Shown here piece after piece: positions 43,531-51,734 of a stretch of 64,000 nt of DNA. The DNA comes from Amycolatopsis anabasis (GTDB lineage: Bacteria; Actinomycetota; Actinomycetes; Mycobacteriales; Pseudonocardiaceae): NCBI RefSeq assembly GCF_009765355.1, contig NZ_VTHK01000026.1:79879-143878 (forward strand). The letters are read 5' to 3'. Each line of letters starts with the position of its first letter. Position 1 is the stretch's first letter. The notes below the pieces were generated by a model that saw nothing but the letters and a program-made list of their open reading frames with translations, searched no databases and was not told the origin of the DNA. Both the position numbers and the translations under genes were made by a program.

Positions 43531-45507
43531 GTGTCACGAGTCCGTGTGCGGACCGGTTGGCTGACTGGTCTGCTTTCCATGACACTTGTCGCGGGTGTGC
43601 TGACAAGTTCACCCGCCCAGGCCGTCGCCGGTGGTTCTCCGGCCGAAGAGGGCGCTTATCCGTTCGCGACGAAGCTGGACATGCCGGGCCGCAGTTGCAC
43701 CGGCGCGCTGATCGATCCGCTGTGGGTGGTCACCGCGGGGAGCTGTTTCGCCGAGAACGGCCAGCCCGTCCAGCCGGGACCGCCGAAGAAGGCCACCACG
43801 GCGACCATCGGGCGCACGGTGCTGTCCAAGAACGACGGCCATGTGGTCCCGGTCAGCGAGCTGGTTCCCCGCACCGATCGCAATCTCGTGCTCGCCAAAC
43901 TGGCCACCCCGGTGACCGACGTCGCCCCGGTGAAGATCGGAACCACGCCGCCGCAGAAGGATGAGGTGCTGCGCGTGGCGGGCTTCGGGCGGACCAAGAC
44001 CGAATGGGTGCCGGACCGCCTGCAGACCGCGCTGTTCTCGACCACCGCCGTCGCCCCCACCACGCTCGACATCGTCGGGCGCACCCCGCCCGACGCGAGC
44101 ATCTGCAAGGGCGATTCCGGTTCGCCGGCGTTCCGGGACGACCACGGCTGGTTCGAACTGGTCGCGATCAACGACCGCTCCTGGCAGGCCGGCTGTCTCG
44201 GGGAGACCGAGACCCGCCAGGGTGCGGTCCAGGCACGCCTGGACAACATCGCCGGGTGGCTCGAGCAGCAGATGCTCGGGCTGACCGCGACCCCGGCGGC
44301 CAAGCACGCGATCGGCCTGCGCTGGAACCCGATCGCCGGGCGGAACTTCGCTTCCTACAAGGTCTACGGCGCCAAGACCGCCGACGTGCCGATCGGGCCG
44401 GCCACCCTGCTGGGCACCGTCTCGACCCCGGGCTTCACGCACGCCAGCCTGCCCGCCAAGCAGACCTGGTACTACCGGATCGTGCCGGTGACCGCGGCGG
44501 GCCAGGACGGCCAGCCGTCCGCCACGGTCTCCGCGACCACCCCGGTGCCCACCGCCGCCGACTACACCGGTGACGACAAGGACGACATCGCCGACTTCAC
44601 CCGCGGCGACCTGGCCGACGTCTACGTGGCCGCTTCCGACGGCAAGGCGTTCGCCCCGAACCCCGCGAAATGGCAGGACTACTTCGCGGCGGGCCAGGAG
44701 GTTCCGCTCAGCGGCGACTTCAACGGCGACGGGAAAACCGACGTCGCCACCTTCACCCGCGGCGGCTCCGGCATCGTGAACGTCGCGCTGTCCAACGGCT
44801 CCGGGTTCGACCAGGCCAGGACCTGGCACACGCACTTCGCGATCGGCGCCGAGTTCCCCGCGGTCGGCGACTTCAACGGGGACGGCAAGGACGACATCGC
44901 GACCTTCACCCGCGGCGACTCGGGCAAGGTCTACGTCTCCCTGTCCGACGGCACGAAGTTCGTGCAGGACGGCTGGAAGTGGCACGACCACTTCGCCCTC
45001 GGTAACGAGATCCCGGCCGTCGGCGACTTCAACGGCGATGGGAAAGCCGACATCGCGACCTTCACCCGGGCCGACTCGGGCAAGGTCTACGTCTCGCTGT
45101 CCGATGGCGGCCAGTTCGTCCAGGACGCCTGGAAGTGGCACGACCACTTCGCCCTCGGTAACGAGATTCCCGCGGTCGGCGATTTCGACGGGGACGGCAA
45201 GGACGACATCGTCACCTTCACCCGCGGCGATCTGGGTGACGTGTACGTTTCCCTGTCCGACGGCGGCAAGTTCGTCCAGGACGCGTGGAAATGGCACGAC
45301 TGGTTCGCGCCCTTCGCCGAGATCCCCGGCATCGGGGACTTCGACGGCGACGGCAAGGCCGACATCGTGACCTTCACCCGGGCCGACACCGGCAAGGTCT
45401 ACGTGGCCACCTCGGCGGGCAACAAGTTCGTCGGGGAAGCCGTCAAGTGGCACGACCGGTTCGCCCTGGGGAGTGACATTCCCGCTCCCGGCAGCATTCT
45501 CTGGTAA
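43531..45507 (+). CDS. Secreted trypsin-fold protein with FN3-like and FG-GAP repeats, triad His missing
   Basis: 658 residues: signal peptide (1-32), chymotrypsin-fold domain (33-245), FN3-like domain (about 250-340) and six FG-GAP/VCBS repeats (345-658; DFNGDGKxDIATFTRG units with Ca2+-binding DxDGDGxxD loops). The Ser motif is intact (CKGDSGSPAF, about 193), but the His motif is VVTAGSCF instead of TAAHC, and the Asp site reads DRNLVLAKL where DIALxxL is usual. Classical proteolysis is therefore unlikely. May be a binding or pseudo-protease adhesin. Confidence 0.85.
   Translation: MSRVRVRTGWLTGLLSMTLVAGVLTSSPAQAVAGGSPAEEGAYPFATKLDMPGRSCTGALIDPLWVVTAGSCFAENGQPVQPGPPKKATTATIGRTVLSKNDGHVVPVSELVPRTDRNLVLAKLATPVTDVAPVKIGTTPPQKDEVLRVAGFGRTKTEWVPDRLQTALFSTTAVAPTTLDIVGRTPPDASICKGDSGSPAFRDDHGWFELVAINDRSWQAGCLGETETRQGAVQARLDNIAGWLEQQMLGLTATPAAKHAIGLRWNPIAGRNFASYKVYGAKTADVPIGPATLLGTVSTPGFTHASLPAKQTWYYRIVPVTAAGQDGQPSATVSATTPVPTAADYTGDDKDDIADFTRGDLADVYVAASDGKAFAPNPAKWQDYFAAGQEVPLSGDFNGDGKTDVATFTRGGSGIVNVALSNGSGFDQARTWHTHFAIGAEFPAVGDFNGDGKDDIATFTRGDSGKVYVSLSDGTKFVQDGWKWHDHFALGNEIPAVGDFNGDGKADIATFTRADSGKVYVSLSDGGQFVQDAWKWHDHFALGNEIPAVGDFDGDGKDDIVTFTRGDLGDVYVSLSDGGKFVQDAWKWHDWFAPFAEIPGIGDFDGDGKADIVTFTRADTGKVYVATSAGNKFVGEAVKWHDRFALGSDIPAPGSILW
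44560..45504 (+). repeat. FG-GAP/VCBS repeat block of the trypsin-fold gene
   Basis: Roughly six in-frame repeats encoding DFNGDGKxDIATFTRG followed by a KVYVSLSDG and WKWHDHFALG segment. Several units are nearly identical at DNA level, especially 44860-45200, and match those in the next gene (47880-48800). Predicted beta-propeller blades with Ca2+ loops. Confidence 0.75.
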
Positions 45508-45578
45508 ACCCACCGGATGGCCCCACTCCGCACGGGGTGGGGCCACCCGGCGCGTCGCAGCAATCCCGAAAGGCCACC

Positions 45579-48500
45579 ATGCGTCTCCGCTCCGCCCTGC
45601 TCACCCTGCTCCTGCTCGCGGTGACCTTCGCCGTCCTGCCCAGCACTCCCGCGCTCGCCGCTCCCGCCGGGAACGGCCCGGTCGGCTGGGAGACCTTCCG
45701 GCAACTCGACCGCCTGCCGGACCTGGCGTCCCCGGGCGTGGAAACCCGGCAGTTCTCCAGTTTCGCCCGGGACGGGAGCAACAACGACGGCTTCAACGGG
45801 ACGTACTCGTGCCTGCGCACCGACGGTTCGGGCTGCGTGCTCGCCGAGGATTCCGGGCCGGGCGAGATCGGCTCGATCTGGTTCACCCAGGCGACGAACG
45901 GCCTGCCCGCGGGGAACGTGTCGGCGACCGGGTGGATCCGCATCGAACTCGACGGGCACGCGGTGGTCGACCGGTCGCTGCAGGAACTGGTGGACGGCAG
46001 GCAGGGCGCGCCGTTCAGCTTCCCGCTGGTCGCCAACGCCGCGCAGAGTTCGGGCGGGGTCTACATCAAGGTGCCGATGCCGTACCGGAATTCGATGCGG
46101 ATCACCGTCCAGCACAATCCGAACTTCTACCACGTCACCTACCGCCACTTCCCCACCGCGGAAGGGGTGCCGACCTTCCAGCCGGGCGACCGCGCCGAGG
46201 ACGTCCTCGCGATGCTGCGCAACGCCGGTACCCGCGACCCCAAGCCACCGGCGCCCGGGGCGAGCACCGAGGCCCGGACCGCGGACCTGCCCGCGAACGC
46301 GAGCATCCCGCTGGCCCGGCTGTCGGGCACCGGCACGATTTCCGCCCTCCGCCTGCGCCTGCCCGATCCGGTGACCGACGCCGCCCGGCTCGGCGACCTG
46401 CGGCTGCGCCTGAACTTCGACGGTAAGTCCACTGTGGACTCACCGGTGGGCGAGTTCTTCGGCGGCGGGCTCGGCGAAACCGCGGTCCGCTCCCTGATGT
46501 TCGCCATGGACACCGCACCCGGCGGCTGGTATTCGAGCTGGTGGCCGATGCCCTACCGGGAATCCGCGACCGTCGAACTGGTCAACACCGGTGACGCCCC
46601 GATCAACGGGATCGGCTCCGAGGTGACCTGGGCGGCGGCCGAGCACCCGGCCGACTTCGGGTACTTCACCACCCAGTCGCGCGCCGGGCGGACCGTGCCC
46701 GGCCAGGACTGGACCATCGCCGATCTCGGCGGCCGGGGTCGCCTGGTCGGCGTCTCGCACACCATGCGCGGCCTGATCGGCGGCGAGAACACCCGCGCCT
46801 ACCTCGAAGGCGACGAGCGCATCCGCACCGATTCCGCGCCCAGCCCGCAGATCTACGGCACCGGCACCGAGGACTTCTACGAAAGCGGCTGGTACTTCAA
46901 CCACGGCGAGTTCAGCAACCCGTTCAACGGCAACACCCGCCACCGCCTGCACACCGCCGACTGCGCGCAGGAATGCGACGCCACCTACCGGCTGCTGATC
47001 GGCGATCAGGTCGCCTTCGACAGCGCGCTGACCTTCGGCATCGAACACGGCCAGCAGAACGACGTGGACGCCGACTACGGCTCCACCGCCTACCTCTACA
47101 CCCGGCCCGAGCCGACCACCCGGCGCACCGACGCGATCGAGACGGCCGACCCGGCCAGCCGCGCCGGGCACGGCTGGGCCGAACTCCGCGGCTCCGACAC
47201 CACCCTGGAGAGCACGTTCGAAGGCGACGACGATGACCTGCCGGTGCGCGACACCGTGCGCGCCCAGACCGGCGAGTTCTCGTTCCGGATGGCCGTGGCA
47301 CCGGTCAACACCGGCGTCCTGCTGCGCCGGACGAGCGACCAGGCGAGCGCGGGCCAGCGCGCCGAAGTGCTCGTCGACGGCACCCCGGTCGGCACCTGGC
47401 ACCAGCCCCTGGGCAACCCGGGATCCCGCTGGCTCTCCGACGCCTTCGCCCTGCCGCCCAGCGCGACCGCGGGCAAGACGCGGATCACCGTCACCCTGCG
47501 CCCGGCGGCCGAGGGTCCACAGTGGACCGCCGTGCGGTACTTCGCGGACACGCTGATCCAGCCCACCCCGGACACCTCCGCACCCACGGCCCCGGCCGGG
47601 ATCGGCTTCGCCGGGACCCGCGCGCATGCGCTCCGGCTGACCTGGCAACCCGCCGCCGACGACGTGGGCGCCCACCGCTACCACGTCTACGGCTCGACCA
47701 GCCCCGAGGTGCCGATCACGCGAGCGAACCTGCTGGGCACCACCGCCGTCACCGCGTTCCTGCACCGCGGGCTGCCGGTGGGCCAGACCTGGTACTACCG
47801 GATCGTCGCGGTGGACGCGGCCGGGAACACCGGCGCACCCTCGACCCGCGTGTACGCGCGCACCACCCGCCCGGCCACCAGTGACTTCGACGGTGACGGC
47901 AAGGACGACGCCGTCACGTTCACCCGGGGCACCGGCGCAGATGTTTACGTGTCCCTGTCCGATGGCGGAAAGTTCGTGCAGGACGCGTGGAAGTGGCACG
48001 ACCACTTCGCCACCGGCACCGAAATCCCCCTCGTCGGCGACTTCAACGGCGACGGCAAGAGCGACATCGCCACCTTCACCCGCGGCGACAGCGCCGACGT
48101 CTACGTCTCGCTCTCCGACGGCACGAAGTTCGTGCAGGACGCGTGGAAGTGGCACGACCACTTCGCCACCGGCACCGAAATCCCCCTCGTCGGCGACTTC
48201 AACGGCGACGGCAAGGACGACATCGCCACCTTCACCCGCGGCAACTCCGCCGACGTCTACGTCTCGCTCTCCGACGGCACGAAGTTCGTGCAGGACGGCT
48301 GGAAGTGGCACGACCACTTCGCCACCGGCGACGAGATGCCCGCCGTGGGCGATCTGAACGGCGACGGCCGCGACGACATCGCGACCTTCACCTCCGGCGG
48401 CGTCGCGTACGCGTCCCTGTCGGATGGCACGCGATTCGTCCAGGACGCCTGGAAATGGGGCGACAACGTGGCGAGCGGCGCCCGGCCCGGCCTCAAGGAC

Positions 48501-48806
48501 GCCGACGGCGACGGCAAGGCGGACGTGGTCGCCTTCGGCGGCGGCAAGGTGAACGTGTCGACCTCGACCGGCAGCGGGTTCGGCGCGCCTCGCCAGTGGC
48601 ACGGGTACTTCGCCGTCGGCGACGAGGTGCCCGGGATCGCGGACTTCACCGGCGACGGCAAGGCGGACATAGTCACGTTCACCCGGGGAACCAGCGGTGA
48701 GGTGTACGTCGCCACCTCGACCGGAACCGAGTTCGTCGGCACCGGGAACCGGTGGCACGGCCACTTCGCCCTGGGCGCCGAGATCCCGCGGCCCAGCCTG
48801 CTCTAG
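45579..48806 (+). CDS. Secreted GH172 (DUF2961) glycosidase with FN3-like and FG-GAP repeats
   Basis: 1075 residues from ATG 45579 (GAAAGG upstream). Signal peptide 1-28; DUF2961/GH172 catalytic part about 35-540 with SFARDGSNNDGFNG, HVTYRHFP and IYGTGTEDFYESGWYFNHGEFSNP (about 425-447; the Glu in GTGTED is the expected active-site region); a beta-sandwich to 665; FN3-like domain 670-765; about six FG-GAP repeats to the end. GH172 enzymes cleave alpha-D-fructofuranosides or D-arabinofuranosides, the latter in mycobacterial arabinan. Exact substrate unknown. Confidence 0.85.
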   Translation: MRLRSALLTLLLLAVTFAVLPSTPALAAPAGNGPVGWETFRQLDRLPDLASPGVETRQFSSFARDGSNNDGFNGTYSCLRTDGSGCVLAEDSGPGEIGSIWFTQATNGLPAGNVSATGWIRIELDGHAVVDRSLQELVDGRQGAPFSFPLVANAAQSSGGVYIKVPMPYRNSMRITVQHNPNFYHVTYRHFPTAEGVPTFQPGDRAEDVLAMLRNAGTRDPKPPAPGASTEARTADLPANASIPLARLSGTGTISALRLRLPDPVTDAARLGDLRLRLNFDGKSTVDSPVGEFFGGGLGETAVRSLMFAMDTAPGGWYSSWWPMPYRESATVELVNTGDAPINGIGSEVTWAAAEHPADFGYFTTQSRAGRTVPGQDWTIADLGGRGRLVGVSHTMRGLIGGENTRAYLEGDERIRTDSAPSPQIYGTGTEDFYESGWYFNHGEFSNPFNGNTRHRLHTADCAQECDATYRLLIGDQVAFDSALTFGIEHGQQNDVDADYGSTAYLYTRPEPTTRRTDAIETADPASRAGHGWAELRGSDTTLESTFEGDDDDLPVRDTVRAQTGEFSFRMAVAPVNTGVLLRRTSDQASAGQRAEVLVDGTPVGTWHQPLGNPGSRWLSDAFALPPSATAGKTRITVTLRPAAEGPQWTAVRYFADTLIQPTPDTSAPTAPAGIGFAGTRAHALRLTWQPAADDVGAHRYHVYGSTSPEVPITRANLLGTTAVTAFLHRGLPVGQTWYYRIVAVDAAGNTGAPSTRVYARTTRPATSDFDGDGKDDAVTFTRGTGADVYVSLSDGGKFVQDAWKWHDHFATGTEIPLVGDFNGDGKSDIATFTRGDSADVYVSLSDGTKFVQDAWKWHDHFATGTEIPLVGDFNGDGKDDIATFTRGNSADVYVSLSDGTKFVQDGWKWHDHFATGDEMPAVGDLNGDGRDDIATFTSGGVAYASLSDGTRFVQDAWKWGDNVASGARPGLKDADGDGKADVVAFGGGKVNVSTSTGSGFGAPRQWHGYFAVGDEVPGIADFTGDGKADIVTFTRGTSGEVYVATSTGTEFVGTGNRWHGHFALGAEIPRPSLL
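47881..48800 (+). repeat. Near-identical 156-bp FG-GAP repeat units
   Basis: Units have a 52-residue period. 47971-48126 and 48127-48282 are almost identical at DNA level, with only a few substitutions (for example S versus D after the GDGK). Later units are more diverged. The pattern suggests recent duplication or gene conversion within the block and with the similar block of the previous gene. Confidence 0.8.
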
Positions 48807-48845
48807 AGGTCGACACGGCGGCTGGGTGGGAGCAGGATTCCCCGG

Positions 48846-49484
48846 GTGGGCCGGACCTGGGGAGTCTTGGGGGTCGTCATCGGGATGGCGGTGGCGGGAT
48901 GCTCGAACGCGCCACCGCCGGAAGGCGACCCCCGGGACAACGGCTGCTTCGCCGGACTGGAACCGGCGATCAGGGAGGCGACCGGGGCGCACGGTGGGCA
49001 GGCTCCACGGGAATGGGCGGCGAGGAGGCCGCTGGGCGCGGTGGGCGAGCGCCTGTACTGCTCGGTGAGCTTCGACCCCGGGGAGCCCAGCCCCATGATC
49101 GCTCCGGGGCCCGCGGTGCAGACCGATTACTGCCGCTACTGGCGCCCCGTGGAGTTCCGGGAACCGAATCCGGCAGCGGAGGACACCTGCGGGTTTCCCA
49201 CACCGCAACTCCCCGCTGACCACCAACAGGCGTCCGACCTGCCGATCGGCTCCCCGGGCATCGGACAACGATCGATCAGCTGGCCGGATCGGGCCACCGT
49301 GAACCGCGGGACGAGCCACCCGACCGGCAATGTCGCGTTCCTGCACGGGCAGATCGCGGTTCTCGTGCGGATCACGTTCCCGCCCGGCGCGCCCGATCTG
49401 GTGCTCGCCGCCGAACGGCTGGCCCGCGCGGTCGCCGGGAAACTGGCGAAAGGAGGAGTCCCCTCACCGACCGCGACGCGCTGA
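48846..49484 (+). CDS. Lipoprotein of unknown function
   Basis: 212 residues with a type II signal (GVVIGMAVAGC, Cys19). Four further cysteines in the mature part (DNGCF, LYCSV, DYCRYW, DTCGF) suggest two disulfides. C-terminal LVLAAERLARAVAGKL forms a helix. Family not recognised with confidence; small actinobacterial lipoproteins like this (DUF3558-like) are frequent. Starts GTG 48846; overlaps the convergent DUF397 gene by 21 bp. Probably unrelated to, though just downstream of, the GH172 gene. Confidence 0.7.
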   Translation: MGRTWGVLGVVIGMAVAGCSNAPPPEGDPRDNGCFAGLEPAIREATGAHGGQAPREWAARRPLGAVGERLYCSVSFDPGEPSPMIAPGPAVQTDYCRYWRPVEFREPNPAAEDTCGFPTPQLPADHQQASDLPIGSPGIGQRSISWPDRATVNRGTSHPTGNVAFLHGQIAVLVRITFPPGAPDLVLAAERLARAVAGKLAKGGVPSPTATR

Positions 49485-49643
49485 GCCGACCTCGCAGACG
49501 AACGCCTGCCAGGAGGGGGCGGGGAAGGAAAGTTCACCCGAAGAGGGGTTCTTGGAGTCTCGGACATGCACCGCGGGCAACGGCATCGCCACCTCGACAC
49601 AGTCCCCGTTGTTGGTGCTGTAGCTGCTCTTGCGCCACTCCAT
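49464..49643 (-). CDS. DUF397 protein
   Basis: 59 residues from ATG 49643: MEWRKSSYSTNNGDCVEVA, then VHVRDSKNPS and a Trp-Phe end typical of DUF397. These small proteins are encoded almost always beside an XRE-family gene, here just upstream (stop at 49657), in actinomycete developmental or antibiotic regulatory pairs. Such pairs have been proposed as toxin-antitoxin-like or regulator/co-factor modules. Overlaps the convergent lipoprotein gene by 21 bp. Confidence 0.85.
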   Translation of the reverse strand: MEWRKSSYSTNNGDCVEVAMPLPAVHVRDSKNPSSGELSFPAPSWQAFVCEVGSARRGR

Positions 49644-49656
49644 ACCGGTCCTCCAG

Positions 49657-50505
49657 CTACGAGGTCACCTTGATTGCCCGGGTGGCAATCAGTTCTCTCG
49701 ATTGTTCCTCACGGGGTGCCTTTCTGACCAGAGCCTTCACTACCCGCCGGTAAGCAGTGATCTCCTCGCTCCCCTCGAGGAACAGGCTCGCTGTCTCACT
49801 GTCGAGGTAGACCACTGGCTTGAACTCTTCGAACTCCATCAGCTTGAAGGCGCCTGCGATGCCCGCATGGACTCCAGCTTCCACCGGAATCACCCGCAGG
49901 CTGATATAGGGCCGAACAGACATCTGCAACAAGTAGTGCAACTGCTCGGACATCACCTCGGCACCTCCCACGGGCAACTGTAGAGCGAACTCGTGGATGA
50001 AGAAGGTAAACTGCGGCGAGCTTGGCCTGCCGAACAAGGATTTCCGCGCCATGCGAGCCGAGACCCGGCTATCGATCTCCTCGGAAGGCAGTGTTCCGGT
50101 TCCGGTCAGCAATGCACGTGCATACTCGGGTGTCTGGAGGATTCCGGGTATCACCATTGGTTGGAAATCGGTGATGGCCTTCGCTGTGTCCTCGTGGTCG
50201 ACCAGCGTGCGCAGTTGGGCGGGCAGGTGCTTGCCGAACTGTTGCAGCCAGCCGGGCTTGTCATGCTCGGCGCGTAGGGCCAGCAGCCGAGCGCGCTCCT
50301 TCGCGGGCACCTTGCAAAGCACCAGGAAGGCCGCCACGTCGGCCTCGCTCGCGCCGCGTTTTCCGGTCAGCAGGCGGGAAACCTTGCTGTCCGGCCACTC
50401 CAGCTCCTTGGCGATCTCGCGGCCGGTGAACCCGGCGGCGACCATCCACTTGCGCAATCCATCACCGAGTTCCCGGCTGCGTATGGTGGGCTCTCTGTCC
50501 TTCAT
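49657..50505 (-). CDS. XRE-family regulator with DUF5753 domain
   Basis: 282 residues. N-terminal HTH (LRKWMVAAGFTGREIAKELEWPDSKVSRLLTGKRG) then the DUF5753 domain (QPMVIPGILQTPEYARALL, YLLQMSVRPYISLRVIP, VVYLDSETASLFLEG). Start ATG 50505 gives the normal family length; the frame is open upstream but without homology. Operonic with DUF397 (13-bp gap). Typical of WhiJ/BldB-like pairs in Streptomyces and Amycolatopsis. Divergent from the 93-residue gene. Confidence 0.88.
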   Translation of the reverse strand: MKDREPTIRSRELGDGLRKWMVAAGFTGREIAKELEWPDSKVSRLLTGKRGASEADVAAFLVLCKVPAKERARLLALRAEHDKPGWLQQFGKHLPAQLRTLVDHEDTAKAITDFQPMVIPGILQTPEYARALLTGTGTLPSEEIDSRVSARMARKSLFGRPSSPQFTFFIHEFALQLPVGGAEVMSEQLHYLLQMSVRPYISLRVIPVEAGVHAGIAGAFKLMEFEEFKPVVYLDSETASLFLEGSEEITAYRRVVKALVRKAPREEQSRELIATRAIKVTS

Positions 50506-50619
50506 GGAGCGAAAGTAACCCCTGCGCGCGGATTTCGGAGTATCGACGCAAATTGTCCACCTGAAGGGCGCATGTGCTGCGGGGGTGGCAATTGGTTCTC
50601 CTATCCTTGGAGGTGCCTG

Positions 50620-50901
50620 ATGAATCCGACCGCACAAGACCTTTATGCCCATCTCGACGACGCCGAGTTCCTCGCGATGAAAACCCGGAGCTGGAACGAC
50701 GACGATATCGCGACCGCGCGCAAGGTGATTCCCGATCTCGTCGTGGTGGTGCGTTCCGTGCTGCTCCAGCACGAGGAAACCTGGTTCGAAACGTGCCGGT
50801 TCTGCCAGCAGCCGTGGCCGTGCCCGACGGTCCGGTCGATCCACCGCGTGATCAAGGACCCGGAACGCGAGTTCGTGAGGCTCGTCGAGTCGAGGCCATA
50901 A
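50620..50901 (+). CDS. Small hypothetical protein divergent from XRE
   Basis: 93 residues from ATG 50620, with TTGGAGGTG 5-6 bp upstream. The product has two CxxC-like/Cys-rich spots (CRFCQQPWPCPT) that could bind a metal, otherwise soluble and acidic. Genes of this size often face XRE/DUF397 pairs in Amycolatopsis-type genomes. Function unknown. Followed 10 bp later by a TetR gene. Confidence 0.7.
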   Translation: MNPTAQDLYAHLDDAEFLAMKTRSWNDDDIATARKVIPDLVVVVRSVLLQHEETWFETCRFCQQPWPCPTVRSIHRVIKDPEREFVRLVESRP

Positions 50902-50911
50902 GATCAAACCC

Positions 50912-51484
50912 ATGGCACGGGCAGGCAGGCGGCCGGGGCAGACCGAAACCCGGGAACAGATCGTCGACGCCGCCCGCCGCCTGTTCGCCGAACGCGGCTA
51001 CGCCGGGGCGACCGTCCGGGCCATCGCCGCCGAAGCCGGGGTCAACCCCGCCCTGCTGCACCACTTCTTCGGCACGAAACAACAGCTCTTCGTCGCGGTC
51101 ATGAACCTGCCGGTCAACCCGGCCGAACTGCTGCCGCAACTCCTCGCCGGGCCATCGGACGAACTCGGCGAACGGCTCGTGCGGCTGTTCCTCACCATCT
51201 GGGGCGAACCGGAGACCCGCGCGCCGTTCGTCGCGCTGGTCCGGTCGATCACCACCAACGACCAGGCGGCCGCCATGATGCGCGAGTTCATCGACAGCGC
51301 GGTGTTCAGCAAGGTCGCCGAGGCGCGCGGAATCCCGCGGATCCGGGTTTCCGCGGCCGCCGGTCAGCTCGTCGGCATGGCCCTGCTGCGGTACGTGCTC
51401 GAGGTGCCCCCGCTCGCGGACGCGACCGAGGAAGAGATCGTCGAACTGGTGGCGCCGGTGATCCAGTACTACATCGACGGTTGA
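50912..51484 (+). CDS. TetR-family regulator
   Basis: 190 residues. HTH is GATVRAIAAEAGVNPALLHHFFGTKQQLF, and the ligand domain begins LPVNPAELLPQLLAG. It is clearly paralogous to the TetR at 28290-28904 (shared GATVRAIA, HxFG-K, NPAEL, LGER-RxFLT, FxALVRS, GM-L-RYV). No operator was identified here and no obvious target gene adjoins it. ATG 50912. Confidence 0.87.
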   Translation: MARAGRRPGQTETREQIVDAARRLFAERGYAGATVRAIAAEAGVNPALLHHFFGTKQQLFVAVMNLPVNPAELLPQLLAGPSDELGERLVRLFLTIWGEPETRAPFVALVRSITTNDQAAAMMREFIDSAVFSKVAEARGIPRIRVSAAAGQLVGMALLRYVLEVPPLADATEEEIVELVAPVIQYYIDG

Positions 51485-51668
51485 TTCCGACCGGGAATTT
51501 CCGGAATCGCCAGACCTCGATCCGCAAACACGGCATCATGCCCACGCGTGGGACCAGTAACGTCGGCGATCAGGCGGTCGGCTCGCCCGCGCCCGCCCCG
51601 GCCCAGCAGGCCACCGCGCCCCCGACCGGAAAACCCGCGCCCGCAAAACCGCCCCGACAGCACATTCC

Positions 51669-51716
51669 GGTCGTGAGTGGACAGGCCGGTGGGAACCGGA
51701 CCGAACACTCACGACC
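51669..51716. terminator. Palindromic hairpin after the TetR gene
   Basis: GGTCGTGAGTG (51669-51679) pairs with CACTCACGACC (51706-51716); inner GGCCGGT pairs with ACCGG around GGGA. It lies between two plus-strand genes and may terminate the TetR transcript. It belongs to the same repeat family as 60737-60788, sharing the outer arm and the GGCCGGT/ACCGG centre. Confidence 0.7.
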
Positions 51717-51734
51717 CCCGTCTAGGGTTGCGGA

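Noticed and set aside
47881..48800. CRISPR-like direct repeats
   Set aside because: The repeats are 156 bp, in frame and encode FG-GAP blades; there are no short repeats with unique spacers.
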